From Frondihabitans sucicola (GTDB lineage Bacteria; Actinomycetota; Actinomycetes; Actinomycetales; Microbacteriaceae), in the NCBI RefSeq assembly GCF_030296615.1, contig NZ_AP027732.1, positions 3,849,042 to 3,913,041 of the forward strand: a stretch of 64,000 bases of DNA, read 5' to 3'. Positions 34,453-44,397 of this stretch are shown here, piece after piece; position 1 is the stretch's first letter; each line of letters opens with the position of its first letter. Both the position numbers and the translations under genes were made by a program. The notes under the pieces are model-generated. The model worked only from the letters and a program-made list of their open reading frames with translations. It did not search any database and was not told the origin of the DNA.

Positions 34453-35453
34453 TCACGCCGGGTCGGCTACGAGGGCCAGGAGCGCCTCGATCTCGACAGC
34501 CGTCGGCGCGGTGGCCGGGCCCCGGCGTCCCACCGCGATCGACGCGGCCGCATTCGCGCGCCGGGCTGCTGCGGTGAGCGAGCCTCCGCGTGCCAGGCCT
34601 GCGCACAGCACCCCGCAGTGGGCGTCGCCCGCCCCGGTCGTGTCGAGGACGCGACTCGGGAAACCCGGTATCCGTTCCGCAGACGGGGCGCCGTGCTCCG
34701 CCACCCAGCACCCGTCGGCGCCGTCACGCACGACGACCGCCGCTCCCGGCCGCGCTCGCGCGGCCAGACGCGTCGCGTCGCTCCCGGCCCGCCCGCCGTC
34801 GAAGGGCAGCGGGTCGACCTCGGGCCGGGGGCCGGCCGCGGTCCGCGTCCCCTCGCCGCTCGGAAGACGGGCCAGCAGCAGGTGAGCCTCGCGGGCATTG
34901 GCCGTCAGCACGTCGGTGCGAGCGAGGACGGCCGCGAGAGCTGAGTCGTCGAGGCTCGCCACGAGCGGCGACGGGTCGAACACGACCCTCACCTCGGGGC
35001 CGAGACCGGCCACCCACCCGGGCAGGGTCCGCGGCGAGTGGGCGAGGCTGTAGCCGGAGACGACGACGAGGTCGCCCGCTTCGAGGGCGACGGCGTCGAG
35101 ATCCTGCCGGGTCAGGCGCGCCTCGGCGCCCACGTGCGTGACGAAGGTCCGTTCGCCACTCGGGTCGACCAGCACGACCGAGTAGCCGGTGTCGACGTCG
35201 TACACGGGCCCGAGGGCCGGTATCCCGGCGTCGCGCAGCGCGGCGGCGGCGACATCGGCGAACCCTCCGGTGCCGCGCGCGCCGACGTGGACGGCGTCGA
35301 GTCCGTCGCGGCGTGCGGCGACGAGGGTGTTGAACGCTCCTCCGGCCGTGATCGCCGAGGAGGACGCGAGCGCGTCTCCCCGCGCTCCGGAAGCGCGTCG
35401 ACGGCCAGGGCGATGTCGATGATGACGTTGCCGGTGTGGACGAGTCGCGTCAC
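34453..35453 (-). CDS. PfkB-family carbohydrate kinase (one apparent frameshift)
   Basis: A ribokinase-like sugar or nucleoside kinase. The N-terminus reads LVHTGNVIIDIALAVDALPE; after a C4 run (35378-35381) the frame breaks, and one added base restores SSSAITAGGAFNTLVAARR (the GG switch region), giving 333 residues. The C-terminal anion-hole motif LDTTGAGDAHCGVL carries the catalytic Asp. The GTG at 35453 overlaps the stop of the ADP-ribosylglycohydrolase gene (GTGA), so the two are co-expressed. Ribose or a nucleoside released by the hydrolase is a logical substrate; this is inferred. Confidence 0.82.
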
Positions 35454-36469
35454 TCGCGCACCCCGCTCCCGTCGCGCAGTTCCAGGAGCCCGTCGGCGAG
35501 GGCGGCGAGATCGAACCCGTTGACGCGGTCGATGCGGGTCACGGCGGCGCCGGGCCAGACCGCCGTGCCGAACACGGCCCCGAGGATCGCACCCGCCATC
35601 GCTCCGATCGTGTCGGTGTCGCCGCCCACGCTGGCCGCCTGGCCGAGGGTCGTCCACGGATCCTGGTCCAGAGAGGCGAGTGCGACCGCGGCCACCACCG
35701 ACTCCTGGGACGCGACCGAGGTCCCGACCACGTCGAAGAGGGCTTCGAGGCGCGCCTCCGCCGGCACCCGCGGCAGCCACGACCGGGCCCACTCGATGCG
35801 CGCCGCGATGTCGCCGCCGGCCACCCAGACGCCGCGGCCCGCTCCCTCGCGCGCGGCCTCGACGGCTGCGTCGACGGCCTCCTCGCGGCTCGCCCCGTCG
35901 ATGCCGGCGCTCACGGCCGCCGCGACGGCTGCGGCACCCGCGATCCCGAGCCCCGTGTTGTGCGTCACCGAGCTCGCCGCCACGACGGCGTCCACCAGCG
36001 ACGACGTGTCTCCGGGCGGAGTCGCGATGCCCACCGGAGCGATGCGCATCGCCGCGCCGTTGGTGGTGCCGCCCGACCCGGCCTCCGAGACGGGTACGCC
36101 GCGCAGGATCCTGCCGACCGCCGCTTTGGTGCTGGGCCCGAGCAGATCGAGGGATCCTCGCGCCTCCATCGCGCGCTCCCACTCGACCAGGCGGTCGGCG
36201 AACTCGCGCGGGTCGATGTGGCCTCCGCCGTCGATGAGCAGCCGGGCGACGAGGATCGCCTGCTCGGTGTCGTCGGTGACGGTCGCGGCGCGCATCCCGT
36301 GCGCGATGCGCTGGTTCGGCGAGGCATCCACGAAGTCGGTGATGCGGCCGTAGTCGGCTCGGATCTCGCGCAGGGACATCGACTGCGTCGGCATTCCGAG
36401 GGCGTCGCCGATCGCGAGGCCGGTGAGCGAGCCGAGAGCGCGGTCGCGACGTGCGGGATCGCCTGTCAT
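35450..36469 (-). CDS. ADP-ribosylglycohydrolase-family protein
   Basis: A 339-residue member of the DraG/ARH family. The dinuclear metal site is intact: GLAIGDALGMP, the TDDTEQAI motif near residue 65, and ASVGGDTDTIGAMAGAILGA near residue 290. Members remove ADP-ribose from proteins or hydrolyse related N-glycosides such as ADP-ribosyl compounds and nucleosides. The ATG at 36469 gives a standard N-terminus. It forms a two-gene operon with the PfkB kinase. Confidence 0.86.
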   Translation of the reverse strand: MTGDPARRDRALGSLTGLAIGDALGMPTQSMSLREIRADYGRITDFVDASPNQRIAHGMRAATVTDDTEQAILVARLLIDGGGHIDPREFADRLVEWERAMEARGSLDLLGPSTKAAVGRILRGVPVSEAGSGGTTNGAAMRIAPVGIATPPGDTSSLVDAVVAASSVTHNTGLGIAGAAAVAAAVSAGIDGASREEAVDAAVEAAREGAGRGVWVAGGDIAARIEWARSWLPRVPAEARLEALFDVVGTSVASQESVVAAVALASLDQDPWTTLGQAASVGGDTDTIGAMAGAILGAVFGTAVWPGAAVTRIDRVNGFDLAALADGLLELRDGSGVRE

Positions 36470-36557
36470 GGGCCCATCGTGCCAGGGTTGAGGGAACGGG
36501 AGACGAAGATGTCGCCCGACGAGCCTTGCCCACGATCGACACCGAAGGAGCATCGAG

Positions 36558-37373
36558 CTGACCTGTGCGACCGACGACGACCTGGTCCGCGCGCTGCGCG
36601 CGGGCGGCAGCGTCTTCGCCGAGGACGAAGCCGGCCTGCTGCGGGAGGCCGCTGCCACGGGGCGGGACCTGGGCAGGATGCTCTCCGACCGTCTCGCGGG
36701 CAGCCCGCTCGAGCAGGTGCTCGGCTGGGCGGAGTTCCGGGGTCTCCGCATCCGGGTCGAGCCGGGGGTGTTCGTGCCGCGCCTGCGCACGACGTTCCTC
36801 GTCGAGACCGCCCTCGCGCACCTGGCCGGCGCGGGCTCGACGGCCCCGATCGTCCTCGACCTCTGCTGCGGCTCCGGCGCCGCCGGGGCCGCCGTCGAGG
36901 ACGCCCTGCCGGACGCCGCCGTGTTCGCCACCGACATCGAGCCGGCTGCCACCGCCTGCGCCCGTTCGAACCTCGCGCACCCCGAGCGCGTCTTCGAGGG
37001 CGACCTCTTCGACGCCGTTCCGACCGCGCTCCTCGGCCGCTTCGACGTCATCCTGGCCAACGCCCCGTACGTGCCCACGGACGAGATCACCTTCATGCCG
37101 CAGGAGGCGAGACTGCACGAGCCGGGCAGCGCTCTCGACGGCGGGGTGGACGGCCTCCGGATCCAGGCGCGGGTCGCCGCGGCCGCCACCGACTGGCTGA
37201 GGCCGGGCGGACTCCTCGTGATCGAGACGAGCGTGCGGCAGGCAGAGGCGACGCGCGAGCTGCTCGCCGAAGCGGGTCTCGAGACACGGATTCGTCACTC
37301 GGACGACCTCGACGCGACCCTGGTTGCGGGAGTACACCTGGAAAAGCTCGACCAGAGCGACTCCGACTCCTGA
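36558..37373 (+). CDS. PrmC-related protein N5-glutamine methyltransferase
   Basis: An SAM-dependent methyltransferase of the HemK/PrmC-related group. Motif I is VLDLCCGSGAAG, and the substrate motif is NAPYVPT in place of NPPY, which is typical of this sub-group. The N-terminal helical domain is encoded from about 36558, where the frame reads LTCATDDDLVRALRAGGS, but no ATG, GTG or TTG exists in frame before 36678. A CTG at 36558 lies eight bases from GGAG; a lost base or an unusual start would both explain this. Translation from 36678 alone would remove 40 conserved residues. It overlaps nothing and is followed 13 bases later by an EthD gene. Confidence 0.75.
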   Translation: MTCATDDDLVRALRAGGSVFAEDEAGLLREAAATGRDLGRMLSDRLAGSPLEQVLGWAEFRGLRIRVEPGVFVPRLRTTFLVETALAHLAGAGSTAPIVLDLCCGSGAAGAAVEDALPDAAVFATDIEPAATACARSNLAHPERVFEGDLFDAVPTALLGRFDVILANAPYVPTDEITFMPQEARLHEPGSALDGGVDGLRIQARVAAAATDWLRPGGLLVIETSVRQAEATRELLAEAGLETRIRHSDDLDATLVAGVHLEKLDQSDSDS

Positions 37374-37386
37374 CGAAAGGCGCCCC

Positions 37387-37695
37387 ATGCCGACCAAGAT
37401 CACCTTCATCTACGACAACCCGACGGACCCGGAGGCGTTCGAGGCCGGCTACGCCGAGAACCTCGCTCTCGCCAAGGCGCTTCCGGGCATCACGAAGGTC
37501 GAGACCAGCAAGGTCTGGCCCAAGGAGGACGGCACACCCACCCCCGCCTACCGGAGCGTCGACCTCTACTTCGCCGACTACGACTCGGCGAGCGCCGCCG
37601 TCGCCACCGAGCAGGCGGGAGCCCTGTTCCCGAACGCGTTCGGACTCGCGACCGGCGGTGTGCGGATCCTGTTCTCGGACATCGAGGAGGGGTAG
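37387..37695 (+). CDS. EthD-family protein
   Basis: A 102-residue single-domain protein of the EthD (ferredoxin-like, dimeric alpha-beta barrel) family. Visible landmarks are TFIYDNPTDPEAFEAGYAEN and YRSVDLYFADYDSASAAV. EthD was first found in an ether-degradation cluster, but most family members, including this one, have no known substrate. The start at 37387 is well placed and the gene probably shares a transcript with the upstream methyltransferase. Confidence 0.82.
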   Translation: MPTKITFIYDNPTDPEAFEAGYAENLALAKALPGITKVETSKVWPKEDGTPTPAYRSVDLYFADYDSASAAVATEQAGALFPNAFGLATGGVRILFSDIEEG

Positions 37696-37728
37696 GGCGG
37701 CTCTCAGGTCACCGCGAGCAGCTGGAGG

Positions 37729-37761
37729 ACGACCCGCCCCGGATGGTTGGGGGCGGGTCGT
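37729..37761 (+). terminator. GC-rich hairpin after the EthD gene
   Basis: A 12-bp perfect stem (ACGACCCGCCCC with its complement) and a nine-base loop lie 34 bases after the stop codon, separating the EthD gene from the iron operon. Confidence 0.7.
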
Positions 37762-37804
37762 TCGGCGTCGAGATAAGGGCTTCCTAACCGCCGGGCAGCA
37801 CATG

Positions 37805-37823
37805 TAAGGTTTGCCTTACCTTC
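37805..37823. promoter_or_regulatory. DtxR/IdeR-type iron box upstream of efeUOB
   Basis: TAAGGTTTGCCTTACCTTC matches the 19-bp DtxR/IdeR consensus (TWAGGTTAGSCTAACCTWA) at nearly all positions, with AAGG/CCTT inverted arms. It lies 63 bases before the efeU start. Under iron sufficiency the metal-loaded repressor would switch the operon off. Confidence 0.75.
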
Positions 37824-37885
37824 CTCCATCGGGCGCGCCCGATGCCCCATCTCCGGAGCGAAGTCCGCCCGGCTAGAGAAACGTC

Positions 37886-39504
37886 ATGCTCGCAACCCTC
37901 GTGATCGGCCTCCGTGAAGGCCTCGAAGCCACGCTCATCGTCGGCATCATCGCAGCGTTCCTCACACGCAACCGCATTCCCCTGTGGCCCATGTGGCTCG
38001 GAGTCGGCGTGGCCGTCTTCCTCAGCGTCGCGGTCGGCGTCGTCCTCGACCTCGTCGAGCAGGCTCTCCCGCAGGCCGAGCAGGAGGGGATGGAGGCGAT
38101 CATCGGCGCGGTGGCCGTCGTATTCGTCACGACGATGATCGTCTGGATGCGGAAGCACGCTCGCGATCTCAAGGGCGACCTCGAGGCCGAGGCGACCGCC
38201 GCGACGAACCGCGGCACGGCCTGGGCTCTGGCCGGCATGGCCTTCCTCGCGGTACTGAAAGAAGGCTTCGAGACCTCCGTCTTCCTGCTGGCGACCTTCC
38301 AGGCCTCGTCCGACACGGGTCTCGCCGCCCTCGGCGCCGTCATCGGAGTCGCCGCAGCCGTCGCGATCGGGTTCGGCCTCTACACCGGCGGCGTCCGCCT
38401 CAATCTGGCCAAGTTCTTCACCGGCACCGGCGTGTTCCTGGTGTTCGTCGCCGCGGGCCTCGTCATGACCGCTCTGCGCACGGCGCACGAGGCGGGCTGG
38501 ATCCAGATCGGCCAGCAGCGCACCGTCGACCTCAGCTGGCTCGCGCCCAACGGAACAGTGCTCGGCGCCCTGATCACCGGCGTCCTCGGCATCCAGCCCG
38601 ATCCGCGCCTCGTCGAGGTGCTCGGCTGGTTCTGCTATCTCGTGCCCGTGCTCCTCCTGTCGATCTGGCCTCGCGCCTGGCGTCCCACGCGCGCGGGCAT
38701 CCCCGGGTACGCGCCGTCTTCGCGGCCTCGTTCGCGGTCGCGGCCATCGTGCTGGCCGTGGCGGTGCACGGTCCGTCCGTGGCGGCGCCCGGCACGCTGG
38801 CCGTCTCGAGCGGATCCGGGACGGCCCAGGCCGCCGCCACGGTGACCGGCCAGCGCGCAGACCTGCGGGTGACCGGCGATCAGAAGGTCCGCGTGGCGTT
38901 CCCCGCCTCGGCCCACAGCACGGGCGAGCACGCCGGGGTGAGCGCTGATCGCTGGCGGACGACCGCAGAAGTGCCCACCGCCGACCGGCCGTCCACGGTC
39001 ACCGTCGACGACCTCGTCTCCCTGTTCGCGCGGATTCCGGTCGGCATCTCGCCCGACACGCAGCCCGGCCCCTACGCGGCTCGCTGGTCGACGACGGCCA
39101 CGACGACCCTGTGGAGCGTGGGCGGCGGCATCCTCGACACGAAGCGCACCGAGCGGACCGTCCTGACCATCTCCGGCGGCGGGCTGACGACCTCGCGCTC
39201 CTACTCCGTCGACGCCGCGTCCGGCAGCGGTGACTCGACCTGGTCGGTCCCCTCCGCCCGCGTCGACTCGATCGCGCTCGACGTCCGCGCGGCGAAGACA
39301 ACCACCTCCGAGTTGCGCGTCTGGAACGCCTGGCTGCCGATCGCTCTCGGCATCGCGGCCCTCTGGCAGGCGGCGCTCCTCGTGCGCGACCGCCGCCGCG
39401 CCTCCCTCGAATCACAGCCTTCCGAATCCCCCACCCCCACCCCTGACGACTCGGTGTCCGATCAGGGCGACACCACTAGGAGCTCCAGCTATGCCGTTCG
39501 GTGA
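37886..39504 (+). CDS. efeU: FTR1-type iron permease EfeU with C-terminal extension (one apparent frameshift)
   Basis: A membrane iron permease with seven or eight helices. Both FTR1 iron motifs are present: REGLEATL (residues about 9-16) and KEGFETSVF, the second with Lys in place of Arg. The frame breaks at a C4 run (38701-38704); one added base leads into a further helix and a large extracytoplasmic domain (residues about 300-500) ending in another helix and a Ser/Pro-rich tail, 539 residues in all. This extension is characteristic of actinobacterial EfeU. Its last 14 bases overlap efeO. Confidence 0.87.
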
Positions 39505-40720
39505 CCCGAAGCCAACCCGGACCAGATCCGTCCTCCTCATCGGTGCGATCGCCACCGCGACCGCTCTCGCCCTCGCGGGCTGCTCGACCGGCGGCGGTCC
39601 CGCCGCGGACGCCTCGTCGGGAGGCGTGAACCACGTGAAGATCACTCTGACCGGCGACGGCAGCGACTCGTGCGCCGTGTCGACCCAGAAGGTTCCTGCG
39701 GGCCCCGTGACCTTCACGGTCACGAACAAGTCGTCGACGGGCATCACCGAGGTCGAACTCCTCCAGGAGCAGAAGATCCTCGGCGAGAAGGAGAACCTCG
39801 CTCCCGGTCTCGCCGCGGCGAAGTTCACGGTGACCCTCGGCGGCGGCAAGTACCAGGTGTACTGCCCCGGAGCCACCAAGGAGCTCACCGACTTCACCGT
39901 CACCGGCAAGGCCGCGAGCGCCTCGAACAGTTCGGCCGCGACGCTGCTGCGCACCGGTGCCAAGCAGTACGCGACCTACGTCAACGATCAGGTCTCGACC
40001 ATGGTCGACACGACCGAGGCCCTTCAGACCGCGGTCGACTCGGGCGATCTCACGGCAGCCCAGACCGCGTACGCGAAGGCCCGCCCCTACTACGAGCGAG
40101 TCGAGAGCGACGTCGACGGGTTCATCAAGCCCGGTCACAAGGCGACCGACAACGCCGGGAACCTCGACTACCTGATCGACATGCGAGCCTCCAACCTCGA
40201 CCCGGCCGTCGGCTGGCACGGTTACCACGCCGTCGAGCGCGACCTCTTCCAGGCCGGCAAGATCACGGCGTCCACCAAGTCGCTCGCGGCCGAGCTGACC
40301 GCGAACGTCAAGGAGCTCAACACGCTCGTGCCGAAGCTCGGTTACAAGCCGGAGGACCTCGCGAACGGTGCCGCCGGTCTCCTCGAAGAGGTCCAGTCCG
40401 AGAAGGTCACCGGCGAGGAGGAGGCCTTCAGTCACATCGACCTCGTCGACCTCGCCGCCAACGTCGAGGGCGCCGAAGAGGCCTTCGCCTACATGCGCCC
40501 GGGCCTGACCAAGCTCGACCCGGCGATCACGAAGCGGATCGTCACGCAGTTCGCCGCGACCGACGCTCTGCTCGACAAGTACCGCGACGCCTCCGGCCTC
40601 GGTGGCTACATCACGTACGACGCCGCCGCCAAGGCCGCGGACGCGAACACGATCTCGCAGCAGATCCAGGCGCTGCAGGATCCTCTGGCGCAGCTGGCCG
40701 AGAAGGTCGCCACGGCGTGA
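39491..40720 (+). CDS. efeO: EfeO iron-binding lipoprotein
   Basis: A 409-residue exported protein. A lipobox (LAGC) puts the modified cysteine at residue 31. An N-terminal cupredoxin-like domain (VTFTVTNKSSTGITEVEL, YQVYCPGATKELTDFTV) precedes the peptidase-M75-like helical domain containing WHGYHAVERDLFQ, the conserved HxxxE iron-binding motif. It delivers ferrous iron to EfeU. AGGAG lies upstream of the ATG at 39491. It overlaps efeB by GTGA. Confidence 0.93.
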   Translation: MPFGDPKPTRTRSVLLIGAIATATALALAGCSTGGGPAADASSGGVNHVKITLTGDGSDSCAVSTQKVPAGPVTFTVTNKSSTGITEVELLQEQKILGEKENLAPGLAAAKFTVTLGGGKYQVYCPGATKELTDFTVTGKAASASNSSAATLLRTGAKQYATYVNDQVSTMVDTTEALQTAVDSGDLTAAQTAYAKARPYYERVESDVDGFIKPGHKATDNAGNLDYLIDMRASNLDPAVGWHGYHAVERDLFQAGKITASTKSLAAELTANVKELNTLVPKLGYKPEDLANGAAGLLEEVQSEKVTGEEEAFSHIDLVDLAANVEGAEEAFAYMRPGLTKLDPAITKRIVTQFAATDALLDKYRDASGLGGYITYDAAAKAADANTISQQIQALQDPLAQLAEKVATA

Positions 40721-42020
40721 CGGAAGATCGTCACGACGACGGCGCCGGCTCCGGGGAACACGTCCCCGCGCCGGCGCCGTCCGGCGTCTCTCGGAGGGCC
40801 CTGTTCGGCGGCGGGCTCGCTGCCGCTGCCGGCGTCGGCGCCCTCGCGGGCATCGGAGGGTCTCTCGCAGCGCAGGCGGCGTCGGCGCCGCCGCCCGGCG
40901 AGGACATCGATCTGTCGGCGAGCCACCCGTTCTACGCCGAGGCCACGAAGCAGCCCCAGGGCGGCATCCGGACGGTTCCCCAGCGCTACTGCGTGCTGAT
41001 GACCTTCGACATGTCCTCGACGCTCACCGCCGACCTGCAGGTGCTGCTCGCCCGCTGGTCGGCCGCGATCGCGCAACTGCAGGCCGGCAAGACCATCGGC
41101 AGCGTCTCCCCGCGCACGGCGCGGGGGTCGGCGCCGACACCGGCGAGGCGCTCGACCTCGGCCCCGCCTCGTTGACCGTCACGGTCGGCCTCGGCCCGGG
41201 GATCTTCGACGGCCGGTTCGGACTCGCGAACAAGAAGCCGGCGCATCTGGCCCAGATCCCCGACCTGCCGAGCGACAACCTCGCGGCCGCGACGACCGGC
41301 GGCGACCTCTCGCTCCAGGCGTGCGCCGACGATCCTCAGGTGGCCTATCACGCCATCCGCGACCTCGCCCGCATGGCCAGAGGCACGGCGACCGTGCGCT
41401 GGACCGTCCTCGGGTTCGGACGCGCCTCCGCGGGCAAGAACCAGACGACGCCGCGCAACCTGATGGGCTTCAAGGACGGCACCCGCAACATCACCTCGGA
41501 CGCCGACTACGACGAGTTCGTCTGGCTCGGCGACTCCGCCGGCTGGATGGCGGGCGGCACCTACCAGGTCGTGCGGAAGATCGAGATGAACATCGAGATC
41601 TGGGACGCCGACGTCATCAGCGACCAGCAGCGCGTCTTCGGGCGCACCAAGGTCGACGGCGCGCCGCTCTCGGGCGGCAGCGAGCACACCACTCCCGACT
41701 TCCACGCGAAGGCCGGTGGCGAGCTGAAGATCGACCCGCGATCCCACGTGTCCCTCGCGGCCCACGAGCACCACGGCGGGGTCAAGATCCTGCGCCGCCC
41801 CTACAACTACACCGACGGCCTCAACCAGTACGGACAGCTCGACGCCGGGCTGCTGTTCACGGCGTACATGAACGACCCGGAGCACTTCACCCGGATCCAG
41901 ACCCGGCTCGGCTCATCCGACCGGCTCAACGAGTACATCTCGCACATCGGGTCGGCGGTCTTCGCCGTTCCGCCGGCCCCGCGGGCCGGGGAGTACATCG
42001 GGCAGGCTCTGTTCCGCTAG
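40717..42020 (+). CDS. efeB: EfeB Dyp-type haem peroxidase, Tat exported (one apparent frameshift)
   Basis: A 434-residue peroxidase that oxidises Fe(II) for uptake and can act on haem or dyes. The Tat signal is SRRALFGGGLAAAAG. The frame breaks at a G5 run (41123-41127); one added base restores SPRTARGVGADTGEALDLGP. The Dyp signature GFKDGTRN (catalytic Asp) and the proximal haem His region (AAHEHHGGVKILRRPYNY) are intact. The GTG at 40717 overlaps the efeO stop. It completes efeUOB. Confidence 0.9.
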
Positions 42021-42065
42021 CGGTCCCGCCCGGCCTCCCGACGCCGTCCTGCGCGGCCGATGCCG

Positions 42066-43169
42066 TCAGCCGAGGGATTCCACCCCGCCCGCGGCGGGCG
42101 GCACCGGGGTGGCGACCCGGCTGGCGCGCGGCTGTTGAAGTCGGCGGCCGAGCCGGGCCAGGGGTTCGGGCAGGCCCCAGAGCCAGGTGGCGCGCTTGGT
42201 CAGCGAGTGGACGCCGAGCGAGACCAGGATCGCGACGGCGGTGAAGATCGGCGGCACGATCGGCGCGAGGACGTGGAGCGAGCTCGCCACCGGGGCGAGC
42301 AGGGCGACCCCGAGCAGGATCGGGTAGAAGTGCACGAGGTACACCTGCAGCGTGTTCTGCCCGAGCAGCCGCAGCCAGCCGAAGGCGGGCAGCCGACTCA
42401 GCATGATGGCCAGCGAGCATCCCGCGGTGATGGCCAGGAGGCTGACGACGACGCGGACGACCGGGGCCGTGAGGAAGTCGAACTTCGCGCTCGAGACCGC
42501 GGCCGCGAAATAGAACACGAAGGCCAGGATCGTGAAACGCCAGGTCGCGCGGGGAGCCCACGCCCGCACCATCGGCGAGACCTTCGTCGCGAGCAGGAAG
42601 TACAGGAAGTACATGCCCATCTTGTCGAGGGCGCCGTTCGGGGAATCGATCAGCTTGGTGCCGAAGAGCTCGACGATCACGAAACCGATCGCCAACTGGA
42701 CGCCGATCGGGAGCGGCTTGATCACCCACGCCAGGGCGAAGTACACGGCCAGGCCGTAGATGAACCAGGTGCTCTCGTTGGGCCAGACGAGCGACAGGGC
42801 CAGCGAGAGGGCCGTCGGGGCGCTCTGCCCCTCTCCCACGAGCGGGATGAACTGGAACGCGACGAACCAGATGACGCACCACAGCACGAAGAGCCAGATC
42901 AGCCGGGCCATCCGAGACCAGAAGAGCTCGGGGAACGATCTCGAGATCGCCTTCTGAGCGAACATGCCCGCCGTGAAGAAGAACAGCGGCATCCGGAAGG
43001 TGTCGAGCAGGGTCGCCGGGGTCTCCCACGGCCCCGCGAGGTGGAGTTCCGCGGGGAAGATGATGGAGTGGAAGAGCGCGACGAGGATGATCGCCATCCC
43101 CTTCGCGACGTCGATCCAGGTCTCGCGGATCTTCGTTGCGGGGGAGCTCGCGTTAACTGCAGTAGCCAT
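42066..43169 (-). CDS. Acyltransferase-3-family membrane protein
   Basis: A 367-residue protein with about ten hydrophobic segments. WIDVAKGMAIILVALFHS is the family's first helix with the conserved His, and RMPLFFFTAGMFAQKA the second signature (R and F near the active site). Such enzymes acylate surface polysaccharides or peptidoglycan. It is divergent from a second acyltransferase of the same family at the edge of the polysaccharide locus, so glycan O-acetylation is the likely role. Confidence 0.85.
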   Translation of the reverse strand: MATAVNASSPATKIRETWIDVAKGMAIILVALFHSIIFPAELHLAGPWETPATLLDTFRMPLFFFTAGMFAQKAISRSFPELFWSRMARLIWLFVLWCVIWFVAFQFIPLVGEGQSAPTALSLALSLVWPNESTWFIYGLAVYFALAWVIKPLPIGVQLAIGFVIVELFGTKLIDSPNGALDKMGMYFLYFLLATKVSPMVRAWAPRATWRFTILAFVFYFAAAVSSAKFDFLTAPVVRVVVSLLAITAGCSLAIMLSRLPAFGWLRLLGQNTLQVYLVHFYPILLGVALLAPVASSLHVLAPIVPPIFTAVAILVSLGVHSLTKRATWLWGLPEPLARLGRRLQQPRASRVATPVPPAAGGVESLG

Positions 43170-43265
43170 GTGTCACCGTCTCGGGCCGATGAGGCGACCG
43201 AGAATTCGGGAACCCGGTCATCCGACAGACTAGCGGTGACGGCCGGAGGGCTCTACGCTCTCATC

Positions 43266-43291
43266 GGGATGAATACCCGAATGTTCATCCC
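43266..43291. promoter_or_regulatory. Inverted repeat between the divergent acyltransferase genes
   Basis: GGGATGAA and TTCATCCC form a perfect 8-bp inverted repeat around ten bases, 27 bases before the plus-strand start. It could be an operator for both genes. Confidence 0.4.
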
Positions 43292-43317
43292 TGTGTCCTT
43301 GACCCGAAAGGCCACTC

Positions 43318-44397
43318 GTGTCTCACGTCGCCGCTGCCCCGCGCGCCGTCACCGGCCGGATCCCCTGGATCGACACCGGTCGCGGCATCGCGATCCTGCT
43401 CGTCACGCTCTTCCACACCACCAACTGGCTCCTCGGAGCCGGCTTCCACGTCGAGTGGTGGTCGACCGTCGACAACACCCTCGCATCCCTCCGGATGCCG
43501 CTGTTCTTCACCCTCTCCGGCATCTTCGCGCCCAAATGGCTGCGCGCCTCCTGGGGTGACCTGCTCCGGTCGAAGGTTCTCCTGTTCGTCTGGGTGTTCC
43601 TCATCTGGGAGACCATCGGCGCGATTTTCTTCCAGCTGGGCCTCGTCATGCAGGACAAATGCTGCGGGGTGCGCGACACGGCCATCGGCCTGATCCTGTC
43701 GCCCGTCATGCCGATCTACGAGCTCTGGTTCATCTGGTCGCTGGCCATCTTCTTCGTCGTCGCCCGCGCGACCCGCAGGATCGACTCCCGCATCCAGATC
43801 GCCGTCGCCGCCGCGATCGGCTTCGTGGCGCTCATGGGCTGGCCGGGGATCAACGACGGCTGGGAGGGCAGCGCCAAGTACTACATGTTCTTCATCGGCG
43901 GTCTGTACCTGCGCGAGTGGATCGTGCGCTACGGGAACACGAGGAACCAGGTGATCCTCGCGGCGGCCCTCGTCGTCTGGGCGATCATCTCGATCGTGCT
44001 CGGGGTGTTCGACCTGGGTCACGTGCCCGGCGCGTACTTCCTCAACTCGATCGCCGGGGTCCTCGGCGGGATCGCCCTCAGCCGGTTCTTGATGCCGGTG
44101 AGATTCCTGGGCAGGATCGGCCAGCAGACGCTGCCCATCTACCTCGCTCACACGCCGATCATCCTGGCCATCGTGTTCGTCATCCACGAGACACCGCTGC
44201 TGGGTGCCCTGACGCCGTTCGCGATGATCCTGCCGCCCGTGATCGCCGGCATCGCCGTCTTCCTCACTCTCCGGCTGCACGCGATCCTCGCGAAGACACC
44301 GCTGCGCTACCTCTACGAGCCGCCGGCGGCCCTGGCGCGCAAGCGCGCACCGAGACTCCCGGAGACGGCCGTCGCTCCGGGACGAGTCATCGGTTGA
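43318..44397 (+). CDS. Acyltransferase-3-family membrane protein (paralogue of its divergent neighbour)
   Basis: A 359-residue protein with ten hydrophobic segments, starting with a GTG at 43318. IPWIDTGRGIAILLVTLFHT and LRMPLFFTLSGIFAPKWLRA are the same two signatures as in the neighbouring paralogue. The two may place acyl groups on different positions of the same glycan. Its stop codon forms the base of a strong hairpin. Confidence 0.85.
   Translation: MSHVAAAPRAVTGRIPWIDTGRGIAILLVTLFHTTNWLLGAGFHVEWWSTVDNTLASLRMPLFFTLSGIFAPKWLRASWGDLLRSKVLLFVWVFLIWETIGAIFFQLGLVMQDKCCGVRDTAIGLILSPVMPIYELWFIWSLAIFFVVARATRRIDSRIQIAVAAAIGFVALMGWPGINDGWEGSAKYYMFFIGGLYLREWIVRYGNTRNQVILAAALVVWAIISIVLGVFDLGHVPGAYFLNSIAGVLGGIALSRFLMPVRFLGRIGQQTLPIYLAHTPIILAIVFVIHETPLLGALTPFAMILPPVIAGIAVFLTLRLHAILAKTPLRYLYEPPAALARKRAPRLPETAVAPGRVIG

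Noticed and set aside
8411-41127. Programmed frameshifting as the cause of the broken frames
   Set aside because: The sites are simple G or C runs of different sequence in unrelated genes, with no shared slippery heptamer and no benefit from a truncated product.
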